From the NCBI GenBank assembly GCA_002297185.1, contig DBJV01000042.1:1-7943 (forward strand): a stretch of 7,943 nucleotides of DNA, in the 5' to 3' direction. This DNA is from Christensenella sp. UBA767. Lineage in GTDB: Bacteria > Bacillota > Clostridia > Christensenellales > CAG-917. This document shows positions 1 through 6,427 of the stretch, piece after piece. The notes under the pieces were generated by a model. That model had not been told where the DNA came from. It ran no database searches and was given only the letters and a program-made list of their open reading frames with translations. The position numbers were made by a program, and so were the translations under genes. Positions within the stretch are counted from its first letter, which is position 1. Every line of letters starts with the position of its first letter.

Positions 1-1
1 C

Positions 2-628
2 TACTGCGACGGCAAAATCGTTATAATCGACGAAAACGAGTTTGATATACTCGAAACGAGCGCATTAAGCGGCGATTACGTTTCAAAGACTGCAACCACC
101 CTCTACGCCTCCCCCTACTGCGAGGACGGCAAAATCGAGCTGGGTAGCGGCGTTATAGTAACTTGTCAAAACGACTGTGCGGACTTTGAGGATGGCAAAT
201 GGATTGCTGTAAAATACAACGACAATACCTATTATGCCCTCGCCTCCGACTTTGAAGAATACGTCGTAGTTATCCCCGAAAAAGACAAAGTCTATGGACG
301 TGCAAACGCAGACCGCGCAGGCGGCGTCGTAAACGTCTATACCTCTGCTGACGAAAATTCCGACGTGATTGCTCAAATCGTGGACGGCACCAAAGTCGAA
401 GTTCTCGAAACGCTTGACGACTTCTACCTCGTCTCCTTTGACGGCAAGGTCGGATACATCAGAAAGTCGGAACTCAAAATCGACGGCTTGACCACCGTTC
501 AAATCGTTGCGATAGTGCTTGCAATCGTCGTTGCGCTTGCTGGCAGCGCGATATTCGCATCCATTTACATAACTCGCAAAAACGCCGAAAATAAAAAGGA
601 CGAGGACAAACCTCAAAAGAGATTCTAA
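2..628 (+). CDS. Membrane-anchored protein with tandem SH3-like repeats (5' truncated)
   Basis: The frame is open from the left edge to a TAA at 626-628, giving 208 C-terminal residues with the true start outside the window. Visible residues suggest three repeats of an SH3-like fold: the tail of one at about 1-18 (DGK-I-x-I-I then NEF), a second at about 26-87, and a third, the clearest bacterial SH3 match, at about 108-160 (NVYTSADENSDVIAQI, then DGKVGYIRKSEL). A hydrophobic segment at about 166-190 follows, then a charged Lys/Asp/Arg-rich tail of about 18 residues. This suggests an outer repeat region held by one C-terminal membrane helix with the tail inside the cell. Bacterial SH3 domains often bind cell-wall peptides, but the binding partner here is unknown. 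The repeat part has four cysteines (2, 40, 55, 59). No enzyme motif is visible. The gene ends before a terminator shared with the convergent DegV gene. Confidence 0.8.
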   Translation, partial: YCDGKIVIIDENEFDILETSALSGDYVSKTATTLYASPYCEDGKIELGSGVIVTCQNDCADFEDGKWIAVKYNDNTYYALASDFEEYVVVIPEKDKVYGRANADRAGGVVNVYTSADENSDVIAQIVDGTKVEVLETLDDFYLVSFDGKVGYIRKSELKIDGLTTVQIVAIVLAIVVALAGSAIFASIYITRKNAENKKDEDKPQKRF

Positions 629-732
629 TCCCCACCCTGTTACACTTGGCATATCGCTATCGTGACAATCATCGGCACAAATTACGATAGAAAAATTGTG
701 TTATAATGACATAATTTAATCAAAAAAACATC

Positions 733-764
733 AAAAAAAAGCACCGATTTTTCGGTGCTTTTTT
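733..764. terminator. Two-way intrinsic terminator
   Basis: A perfect 7-base-pair stem GCACCGA/TCGGTGC (741-747 with 752-758) has a four-T loop. It is flanked by eight A on the left and six T on the right, so each strand carries a hairpin followed by a T-run. It lies between two convergent genes and should end both the SH3-repeat gene (+) and the DegV gene (-). The T-run is longer on the DegV side. Confidence 0.93.
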
Positions 765-834
765 ATACTGTTTTTTCAAATATATTATGGCACGAATTGC
801 GCTTTTACACACGCAATCGAAATTTGCCGTTCAA

Positions 835-1707
835 TCAAATCTTGCGAGCAACTCTCTTCTTGCCCATAAAGAACACGGCAAGCGCATTATATCCTGCGCA
901 GCCCGAAACGAGGCGATTGATGTAGCCGTATTTGACTGGTACGCCGCCCGAAATTTGCTCGATTTGCGCTCCGAAAGCGTGCGCCTCTTCGGGGCAATTG
1001 GTGTGTCCGATAAGGATAAAATCGTTCTCGTCAATCTCGTAATTTGCCTTAAAGAATTTCACCATTTCGGCAACGGACTTTTTGCGCCCGATAGCCTTCG
1101 TAACGATGCCGATTTTGCCTTGCGTGGTGAGTTCAAGCACGGGATTGATGTGTACGATCATTCCGAAAAGTGCGGCGAGTGTGGATATCCTTCCGCTGTT
1201 GCGAAGGTTTATCAAATCGCTAACGATAAAGCAATGATGCGCCTCAAGTTTATGTTCTTCCACCCAAGCGGCGATTTCTTCCATGCTCTTGCCCTCGTTT
1301 TGCATCTTCTTTGCGTAATAGACGAGCAAACCTTCACCGCCTGCGCCTGCGAGCGTATCGATGACGATAATCTTGCGCTCTGGGTATTTGATACGCAATC
1401 CTTTTGCGATGTACGAGATATTGTCAAAACTTCCCGACATACCCGATGAAAAGCCGATATAAAGCAAATCTTTGCCCTCGCTAAGCACCTCTTCGAACAT
1501 AACTTCTACGTCATGCGGGTTGATTTGCGACGTTTTGACGAATTTTCCTGCCTTCAACTTTTCATAAAAAAGTTCGATAGGATATTCGTCGTCTTTTTCA
1601 TAAAATCTGTCCTCGAGCGTAAACGAGAAAGGCAATCTTCTCGTGGGATTTTCTTCATAATAACCGTCAAAAAGGTCGGCGGTGTTATCGGTTACGATTT
1701 CAAACAT
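835..1707 (-). CDS. DegV-family fatty-acid-binding protein (FakB-like)
   Basis: This 290-residue protein has the usual length and layout of the DegV family, which binds a single fatty acid. The FakB members present that fatty acid to the kinase FakA for phospholipid synthesis. Visible family motifs are the N-terminal IVTDNTADL (residues 4-12), KTSQINP (58-64, where TS normally contacts the carboxylate), SSGMSGS (87-93), SDL-INLRNSGRIS (163-175, the usual GRI loop) and an ALAVFF strand near the C terminus (275-280). Two departures stand out: Asn replaces the usual Ser in the first motif, and the C-terminal His-x-Gly-Pro-Gly segment reads GCAGYNAL (269-276). The ligand may therefore differ from a typical FakB. 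The ATG at 1705-1707 follows GAGGT at 1716-1720 with 8 bases between. The gene is monocistronic, with its own promoter and terminator, and no FakA-like gene is in the window. Confidence 0.92.
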   Translation of the reverse strand: MFEIVTDNTADLFDGYYEENPTRRLPFSFTLEDRFYEKDDEYPIELFYEKLKAGKFVKTSQINPHDVEVMFEEVLSEGKDLLYIGFSSGMSGSFDNISYIAKGLRIKYPERKIIVIDTLAGAGGEGLLVYYAKKMQNEGKSMEEIAAWVEEHKLEAHHCFIVSDLINLRNSGRISTLAALFGMIVHINPVLELTTQGKIGIVTKAIGRKKSVAEMVKFFKANYEIDENDFILIGHTNCPEEAHAFGAQIEQISGGVPVKYGYINRLVSGCAGYNALAVFFMGKKRVARKI

Positions 1708-1736
1708 ATGAAACTACCTCTATATAGAATACCAAT

Positions 1737-1765
1737 ATTTTACCACCAAATCGACGATTTGTCCA
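1737..1765 (-). promoter_or_regulatory. Predicted housekeeping-sigma promoter for the DegV gene
   Basis: On the minus strand, TGGACA (1760-1765) and TAAAAT (1737-1742) are 17 bases apart; each matches the consensus at five of six positions. The start of transcription would fall near 1730, leaving a leader of about 23 bases with the GAGGT site before the ATG. The prediction is from sequence only. Confidence 0.65.
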
Positions 1766-1869
1766 TAGCGATAGCGCAACATATTTGCCACAAAACGCCT
1801 ATTTTGTCGAAGTTGTATAAACTTTTAAAGTCAATCTGTCCGATATCGCAGAATCTTTCGGATTTTATC

Positions 1870-1883
1870 AAAGCGCGCGCTTT
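1870..1883. repeat. 14-base perfect palindrome in the divergent intergenic region
   Basis: AAAGCGCGCGCTTT reads the same on both strands. It lies between the divergent DegV and aminotransferase genes, about 105 bases upstream of the predicted DegV -35 box and 81 bases before the aminotransferase start. It could be a protein-binding site, but alternating GC runs also form such palindromes by chance. Confidence 0.4.
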
Positions 1884-1953
1884 TTCCAAAGCGGAAGAAA
1901 GCAATGTCAAAGCGGCATATAAAAGAGGCAAATTTAATAAAATATCAGGTAAA

Positions 1954-1959
1954 AGAGGA
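1954..1959 (+). promoter_or_regulatory. Ribosome binding site fixing the aminotransferase start
   Basis: AGAGGA ends four bases before the ATG at 1964-1966. The in-frame start 60 bases upstream would add 20 residues unlike the family's N terminus, so this site supports the shorter protein. Confidence 0.7.
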
Positions 1960-1963
1960 CTAT

Positions 1964-3160
1964 ATGGACTACACTCGCCTACTCAATCCCGTTGCTCAAC
2001 AAATCGAGCCGTCAGGCATCCGCAAATTTTTCGGCATAGCGTCCATGCGCAAGGATTGCATATCTTTGGGAGTTGGCGAACCCGATTTTTCAACGCCGAG
2101 CGTCTTTACTCAAGCAGGTGTCAACAGTATTAACGCAGGCAAAACTCAATACACCGCCAACGCAGGTCTATTCGAACTTAGAGATGCGATTTCAAAATAC
2201 ACCTCTCACTTTATCGGCGTAGATTACGATCCGCACACCGAAATTTTGATAACCGTCGGCGCAAGCGAAGGCATTGACGCCTCTTTCAGAGCAGTAATCG
2301 CTCAAGGCGACGAAATATTGATACCACAGCCGTGTTTCGTATGCTATGCGCCCCTCGTCAGACTTTGCGGCGGCATCCCTATAGAGATAGATTGCAAAAT
2401 CGAGAACGAATTTAAACTCACTCCCGAACAACTACAAAGTGCAATCACTCCAAAAACAAAAGGACTTTTGCTCGCCTACCCCAACAACCCGACGGGTGCG
2501 GTTATGGAAAAACAAGACCTCGAAAAACTCGTTCCAATCATCAAAAAGCACAATTTCATAGTGTTCAGCGACGAAATTTACGGCGAACTCGTCTATGACA
2601 ATCTCAAATTCACCTCGATTGCATCGCTTGGCGGCATGCGCGAGCGCACGATAGTAATCAGCGGATTTTCCAAATATTTCGCCATGACAGGCTGGCGACT
2701 CGGCTACGTTTGCGCCCCCAAAGAGATAATCGACGTAATTTATAAAATCCACCAATACGCAATCATGTGCGCTCCGACTTCCGCCCAATACGTCGCCTTA
2801 GAGGCACTAAACGCCTCTTTCAAGGACAATTTCCAAGAGGTCAAAAGCATGCACGACATGTACGATGAGCGCAGACGATATCTTGTCGATAGGCTAAACT
2901 CAATAGGACTTGATTGTTTCAAGCCTCGAGGCGCGTTTTACGCCTTCCCGAGCGTCAAATCCACGGAAATGGACGGTGAAAAGTTTGCATACGCCCTTCT
3001 CGATGCCAAAAACATAGCCGTCGTTCCCGGCGGCGCATTCGGCAAAAGCGGCAAGAATTATATCCGCATAAGTTACGCCTATTCCCTCGATATAATCAAG
3101 CGAGCCCTCGACCTTATTCAAGAATTTGTGGATTCGATAAATCGCAGTCGAAACGGCTAA
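1964..3160 (+). CDS. PatA-like class I/II PLP-dependent aminotransferase
   Basis: This 398-residue cytoplasmic fold-type I aminotransferase transfers an amino group between an amino acid and a 2-oxo acid using pyridoxal phosphate. Landmarks appear in the expected order: GVGEPDFSTP (36-45), the cofactor phosphate loop GASEGID (99-105), YPNNPTG (172-178, with Asn175), SDEIY (202-206, with Asp203 for the pyridine nitrogen and Tyr206), the Schiff-base lysine in SGFSKYFAMTGWRLGY (Lys237, with Arg245), and the carboxylate-binding arginine in YIRIS (Arg368). From memory, its closest characterised relative is Bacillus PatA, an N-acetyl-diaminopimelate aminotransferase, which shares the MTGWR, HQY and GAFYAFPS-like blocks. 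Aspartate, alanine or aromatic substrates remain possible. The ATG at 1964 was chosen over 1904 because it follows AGAGGA and matches the usual length. The gene stands alone, divergent from DegV, and is closed by the terminator at 3275-3305. No convincing promoter was found upstream. Confidence 0.93.
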   Translation: MDYTRLLNPVAQQIEPSGIRKFFGIASMRKDCISLGVGEPDFSTPSVFTQAGVNSINAGKTQYTANAGLFELRDAISKYTSHFIGVDYDPHTEILITVGASEGIDASFRAVIAQGDEILIPQPCFVCYAPLVRLCGGIPIEIDCKIENEFKLTPEQLQSAITPKTKGLLLAYPNNPTGAVMEKQDLEKLVPIIKKHNFIVFSDEIYGELVYDNLKFTSIASLGGMRERTIVISGFSKYFAMTGWRLGYVCAPKEIIDVIYKIHQYAIMCAPTSAQYVALEALNASFKDNFQEVKSMHDMYDERRRYLVDRLNSIGLDCFKPRGAFYAFPSVKSTEMDGEKFAYALLDAKNIAVVPGGAFGKSGKNYIRISYAYSLDIIKRALDLIQEFVDSINRSRNG

Positions 3161-3200
3161 TAAATGCAAAAAATCAACCGATTTCGCAATTATAATCAAT

Positions 3201-3236
3201 AAATCTAATCGCTTTTCAGTAAATTCTATTAGATTT
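3201..3236. repeat. 9-base inverted repeat downstream of the aminotransferase
   Basis: AAATCTAAT (3201-3209) and ATTAGATTT (3228-3236) are exact reverse complements separated by 18 bases. The pairing is A/T-rich and the loop is long, so any RNA hairpin would be weak. It sits in the 3' untranslated region of the aminotransferase, ahead of the strong terminator, and may be a minor 3' structure or chance. Confidence 0.45.
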
Positions 3237-3274
3237 TCTGATATTTTCTTTGCAAAAATGCAATAAACACATAC

Positions 3275-3305
3275 AAAAAGACACGCAAAAACTGCGTGTC
3301 TTTTT
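3275..3305. terminator. Two-way intrinsic terminator
   Basis: The stem GACACGC/GCGTGTC (3280-3286 with 3294-3300) has a seven-base loop and is flanked by five A and five T, so it works as a U-tract terminator from either side. It separates the convergent aminotransferase (+) and aconitase X (-) transcription units. Confidence 0.93.
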
Positions 3306-3362
3306 GCTCTTTAATTTTACTATCCCGATTTGCAAATACAAATCGAGCGGATTAGTACGTAA

Positions 3363-3803
3363 TCAGTACACGTTCACCGTGCCGTCCTCAAGCACTTCAA
3401 CGGTGTCGCCCGTGTTGACTGCTTTGAGGAAATCTTCGCCGAGAAGGTCGATTGCAATCACGTTGCTATCTTCCCAAATCTTTGCAAGCACGATTCCGCT
3501 TGCAGCAAGGCTGTCAATGTGGTCTGCAAACAAGAATGCCGCAGGATTGATGCCCATGGAGCAAACCGTTTGAATTACGAGACCGCCCGTTGTGGAACCG
3601 ATCGTTTGCGGAAGGCAAAGAGCCTTGCCCGTGATGTCGAGTCCGAATATATCTTTGTTGTTTTGGTCGCTAACGATGACTTTTTTTGCATTTGTGAGCG
3701 CGCTCTTTTGGAACGTTGCAAGCGTGTTTACGCCTTGTCTCGATACGACTGCCTCGCCCTTATAAGTTCCGGCTGCTATAACTCTACCCTTAAACGTTTT
3801 CAT
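3363..3803 (-). CDS. Aconitase X small subunit (swivel domain, DUF126)
   Basis: This 146-residue protein is the swivelling small subunit of aconitase X, which closes over the active site of the large subunit to form a hydro-lyase. The family signature is clear: ALCLPQTIGSTTGGLVIQ (61-78, with the conserved GST at 69-71 expected in the active site), then INPAAFLFAD (85-94) and a run ending IVLAKIW (104-110). The C-terminal TGDTVEVLEDGTVNVY is typical of swivel domains. A start seven codons upstream (3824) is possible, but the ATG at 3801-3803 is preceded by AAAGGAG with seven bases between, so it is preferred. It begins four bases after the large-subunit stop, which implies translational coupling and equal production of the two chains. 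It is last in the operon. Known aconitase X enzymes dehydrate cis-3-hydroxy-L-proline (bacteria) or mevalonate 5-phosphate (archaea); the substrate here is undetermined. Confidence 0.9.
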   Translation of the reverse strand: MKTFKGRVIAAGTYKGEAVVSRQGVNTLATFQKSALTNAKKVIVSDQNNKDIFGLDITGKALCLPQTIGSTTGGLVIQTVCSMGINPAAFLFADHIDSLAASGIVLAKIWEDSNVIAIDLLGEDFLKAVNTGDTVEVLEDGTVNVY

Positions 3804-3807
3804 AACT

Positions 3808-5094
3808 TCACTCCTTTCCTGCAATCAAATCAAGCAAACCTGCGGTTTTGTAATATCTTGCGATACTGTAAGTGCGCAATTTGTTGGAACACGTGGCAAT
3901 AGATTTGCCTTTCGTGAGCGGATTGTTGGTGTACATAAGCGGACAAATGCTCGTGAGCTTTGCACCCGTTGCGACGAGGCGCGCGTATGCAGGCGTCTTT
4001 TTGAATTTTTCAACCACGTCGGGAGCGGAGCAAACGATAGTTTCAAAAGCGACTTTCTTTCTTCCGTTCGCTTTGAGTGCTTTTTCAATCATATCCGTCC
4101 ATTCGTTGAGTTGCGTAAACGTGAGGTGCGGACATCCGACAAACGCCATCGTGGGCTTGCTGTCTGGCTTTTTCCACATATTCGGATAACTCTTATATAC
4201 TCTTTCAAGTTCCGCATCATCGATAACATAGACTTTTGCGTTGTCGGCAATGAGTTTCTCGCCAAGTTCTTTCGCCTCGGGCGTGAGGTTGTCGATGTGA
4301 TAAAGTCCGACTGCGCCGTTGGATGCCGTTGCCGCGCCAAAGTCTTTGAGATATCCCTTTGCCTCGTCATTAAGTTCACTTCCGATCCATTTATCGAGAC
4401 CATATACGTAAGGAACGTCCTCAACGACCTTCATACCGATTGCGCTGCCGAGGATTTGTGCCTCGGGGATTTTTGTCGTCTCAACCTTAACGATCCAAGT
4501 CGCCTTTCTTCCCTCGTCTGTCAAGAGACCGAATTCGGGAACGTATCCGATAATAGAACCGAACAAATCGAGCATACCGCTGTTACGGTTGCAACGTGCG
4601 CCGAGAACGGAGTTTGCATAAACGACTGCGCTGGATTCCGCCCAAGAGAGGATGTCGCCTTTCTTTGGAACGTTACCCACTTCGTCAAGATAGCAAGCGC
4701 AAGTAAAAGCGTTTGCATCCTTAAGACCTACGGCTTTGAGTTGCTCTTCGTATCTCTTTTGTTGAGAATACATAACTTTCTCGTTCACAAGTCTGTCAAG
4801 CAAGGAATATTTGACGTTTTCCCTGTCGAGCGGACGAGGGTCAACCGTAAAAGTGCCTTGAGTCTTGATTCCGTCGGCAATAAGTCTGTCCATCGTCTTG
4901 TAGAGCGGCTTTAAAAGTCCGATACCGAAACTCGTGACAAGATGCCCCTCTTTGTGAGTTACTTCCACCATGCGTTTTGCTCCGAAGATATCTCCGAACA
5001 TAACGAGAGTTTCCATAACCATTGCTTTGGTCTTGCCTTGCTTGCCGTTGAGAATATCGACTTGCTCGGGCGTGAGTTGCATGTTATATTTCAT
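3808..5094 (-). CDS. Aconitase X large (catalytic) subunit (DUF521)
   Basis: This 428-residue protein is the catalytic subunit of aconitase X, an iron-sulfur hydro-lyase only distantly related to classical aconitase. Family blocks seen are the N-terminal LTPEQVDILNGKQG (7-20), DPRPLD (85-90), WAESSAVVYANSVLGARCNR (151-170), GYVPEFGLLTDEGRKA (183-198), VGCPHLT (319-325, Cys321), SICPLMYT (382-389, Cys384) and ATCSNKLRTYS (400-410, Cys402, Arg407). The three cysteines are the likely cluster ligands by family comparison. Large and small subunits are separate genes, as in the archaeal phosphomevalonate dehydratase and the two-chain bacterial forms, not fused. In the asparagine-arginine block the common GARTNR reads GARCNR, followed by NSGMLD. 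A TTG start at 5130 is possible, but the ATG at 5092-5094 follows GAGGG and matches the family N terminus. It is first in a two-gene operon with its own promoter. No hydroxyproline, proline-racemase or mevalonate gene is nearby. Confidence 0.92.
   Translation of the reverse strand: MKYNMQLTPEQVDILNGKQGKTKAMVMETLVMFGDIFGAKRMVEVTHKEGHLVTSFGIGLLKPLYKTMDRLIADGIKTQGTFTVDPRPLDRENVKYSLLDRLVNEKVMYSQQKRYEEQLKAVGLKDANAFTCACYLDEVGNVPKKGDILSWAESSAVVYANSVLGARCNRNSGMLDLFGSIIGYVPEFGLLTDEGRKATWIVKVETTKIPEAQILGSAIGMKVVEDVPYVYGLDKWIGSELNDEAKGYLKDFGAATASNGAVGLYHIDNLTPEAKELGEKLIADNAKVYVIDDAELERVYKSYPNMWKKPDSKPTMAFVGCPHLTFTQLNEWTDMIEKALKANGRKKVAFETIVCSAPDVVEKFKKTPAYARLVATGAKLTSICPLMYTNNPLTKGKSIATCSNKLRTYSIARYYKTAGLLDLIAGKE
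3811..3817 (-). promoter_or_regulatory. Ribosome binding site of the aconitase X small subunit
   Basis: AAAGGAG on the minus strand lies seven bases before the ATG at 3803 and is made by the final Lys-Glu codons of the large subunit. It decides the small-subunit start and ties its translation to that of the large subunit. Confidence 0.85.
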
Positions 5095-5098
5095 ATTT

Positions 5099-5103
5099 CC
5101 CTC
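5099..5103 (-). promoter_or_regulatory. Ribosome binding site of the aconitase X large subunit
   Basis: GAGGG on the minus strand lies four bases before the ATG at 5092-5094. The spacing is short but workable, and the alternative upstream TTG has no comparable site. Confidence 0.6.
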
Positions 5104-5149
5104 GTTTGCGCAACTTTCCGTCGCACACAAAATTATTCAATCTCAAAAA

Positions 5150-5169
5150 AAACGAAACTCTTTTCGTTT
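5150..5169. repeat. 20-base palindrome at the predicted aconitase X transcription start
   Basis: AAACGAAA (5150-5157) and TTTCGTTT (5162-5169) are exact reverse complements around four bases. On the minus strand the right arm runs into eight T, so the RNA would look like a short terminator hairpin. It begins only about two bases inside the predicted transcript. It could be a repressor operator overlapping the start, or a 5' stem that stabilises or attenuates the mRNA. Confidence 0.75.
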
Positions 5170-5177
5170 ACCATTTT

Positions 5178-5206
5178 ATTTTAACATATAGATAAAAATA
5201 TATCAA
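5178..5206 (-). promoter_or_regulatory. Predicted promoter of the aconitase X operon
   Basis: On the minus strand, TTGATA (5201-5206) and TAAAAT (5178-5183) are 17 bases apart, and a TG one base before the -10 box makes it an extended -10 promoter. Transcription would begin near 5171, giving a leader of about 77 bases before the ATG at 5094. The palindrome at 5150-5169 lies at the start of this leader. Confidence 0.72.
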
Positions 5207-5250
5207 TATCAATTTATCATTTTATCATACAAATTTTCGATATTTTTACA

Positions 5251-5278
5251 ATAAAAACGCCCCGAGATAAGAGGCGTT
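5251..5278 (-). terminator. Intrinsic terminator of the phosphohydrolase unit
   Basis: On the minus strand, AACGCC pairs with GGCGTT (5273-5278 with 5256-5261) around an 11-base loop, followed by TTTTTAT. It starts five bases beyond the stop codon of the phosphohydrolase and separates that unit from the aconitase X promoter. Confidence 0.8.
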
Positions 5279-5283
5279 CAATT

Positions 5284-6384
5284 TTACGGTTTTTCAATCA
5301 CGATAAACGGGATATTCAGTTCGTCATCGCAAAGCCCTGCGTGCATTCCGGCAAACGGATGCTCGTCGAGCGCAAACGGCTCTATGCACAAATCGCTCGT
5401 CGCAATCGCAAGGAAATCCCCGACGAAATCCTCAAACTTTTTGTGCGGCGTACCGTCTCCGAAAATACCGCTTTTTAGCACTTCCTCGTGCGAGAGCAAT
5501 ATGAAATCGTTTCCAAAGGCGTTCAAAAATCTTTCTCTGAAAGCATCTTTCATACCTTCCTTGACGAAGAACGACAACGCCCTCGGCTCTATGGACGGAG
5601 CGCGCGTCAAGCACTCGCAAATTTGCGGATAATCTAAAAGAGACTCCCACTTTACGTCTATTAGTCCGTGGTCTGCAATCACCACGACAAGCGTATTTTC
5701 AAGTTCGCCGCAAAGACTTTTCACACTCTCGTCAATAAGTTTAATTTGCTCGGCAACTCGCTCGTCGGTCGTGCCGTAATCGTGTATATCGTGGTCGGGT
5801 TGATTCCAATACGTATAGATATATTTCTTGCCTTTTTGCGCGCAAAGATTTTTCACATTGTCGCAAATCTCTTGCACGGAATCGACTTTTATCCTATCGT
5901 GTCGAGAGATAAAGTACGCTTTTGCGTTTCCCACATCATTTATCTCGTCCTCGAGCGTTGTGTGCGGAATATACGTTTTTCCGACGTTAAAAGCCGCCGC
6001 TTGCTCTTCCGTGCCGTACTCGGTGTTTACGAATACGCACACGTTTTTGTCTATCTCGCCAAAGTAAAGCGTCCAGCCGAGCCATCCGTGTTCGAGGGGT
6101 GTAAGTCCGCTTTGCACGCTCGTCGTTGCCGCTGTTGTAGTGGGCGGAAAAACGGACGAAATAGTCCCTCGCATGTGAGAGCGCAAAAACGGCGATTGCT
6201 CTTTGTGTTTGTCGAGAATCGCCGTACCCATACCGTCAAAAAGCATTACGACAACATTCTCGTATCCCTTTGCAAGCAAAACGTCCATCTCCTCAAGAGT
6301 TGGATGTTTCGCCTCTGCCCCGAAGTATTTAAGCACCGACGAGGCAAGAGACACGAGCGAGTGTTCGTAATCGATTTTTTTCAT
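5284..6384 (-). CDS. Alkaline-phosphatase-superfamily phosphohydrolase (nucleotide pyrophosphatase/phosphodiesterase-like)
   Basis: This 366-residue protein is a two-metal hydrolase of the alkaline phosphatase superfamily, which cleaves phosphate mono- or diesters through a threonine or serine nucleophile. Expected metal and nucleophile sites are present in order: VVMLFDGMG (45-53, Asp50), SVFPPTTTAATTS (77-89, nucleophile among Thr82-84), the GLTPLEHGWLGW block (93-104), NQPDHDIHDYG (194-204, with Asp197 and His201), IADHG (236-240, with Asp238 and His239) and GMHAGL (346-351, His348). There is no signal peptide or membrane segment, so it should act in the cytoplasm; the substrate cannot be told from sequence. 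The ATG at 6382-6384 matches the family N terminus but has no recognisable ribosome binding site. It lies 43 bases behind the flavoprotein gene on the same strand and is probably co-transcribed with it. Confidence 0.9.
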   Translation of the reverse strand: MKKIDYEHSLVSLASSVLKYFGAEAKHPTLEEMDVLLAKGYENVVVMLFDGMGTAILDKHKEQSPFLRSHMRGTISSVFPPTTTAATTSVQSGLTPLEHGWLGWTLYFGEIDKNVCVFVNTEYGTEEQAAAFNVGKTYIPHTTLEDEINDVGNAKAYFISRHDRIKVDSVQEICDNVKNLCAQKGKKYIYTYWNQPDHDIHDYGTTDERVAEQIKLIDESVKSLCGELENTLVVVIADHGLIDVKWESLLDYPQICECLTRAPSIEPRALSFFVKEGMKDAFRERFLNAFGNDFILLSHEEVLKSGIFGDGTPHKKFEDFVGDFLAIATSDLCIEPFALDEHPFAGMHAGLCDDELNIPFIVIEKP

Positions 6385-6427
6385 ATCGGTAATTTTGTAT
6401 TAAGTTTTAGTTTATATTGCTTGTCGC

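Noticed and set aside
83..652. 189-codon minus-strand open frame over the SH3-repeat gene
   Set aside because: It is antisense to a frame with clear SH3-like repeats and a membrane helix, and its product has no recognisable motif.
702..707. TATAAT on the plus strand as a promoter -10 box
   Set aside because: No -35 box lies 16-18 bases upstream, and transcription would run straight into the terminator at 733-764 with no gene in between.
787..1449. 220-codon plus-strand open frame over the DegV gene
   Set aside because: It is the complement of a clear DegV-family protein with a promoter, ribosome binding site and terminator.
1904..1963. Upstream start adding 20 residues to the aminotransferase
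   Set aside because: The extra residues do not resemble the family N terminus, and a ribosome binding site lies before the ATG at 1964.
4111..4914. 267-codon plus-strand open frame over the aconitase X large subunit
   Set aside because: It is antisense to a protein with every aconitase X signature block, and has no ribosome binding site or family motif of its own.
5150..5169. The palindrome with its T-run as a simple terminator of the upstream gene
   Set aside because: The upstream gene already has a terminator at 5251-5278, and a good promoter lies between the two hairpins, so a regulatory role for the aconitase X operon is more likely.
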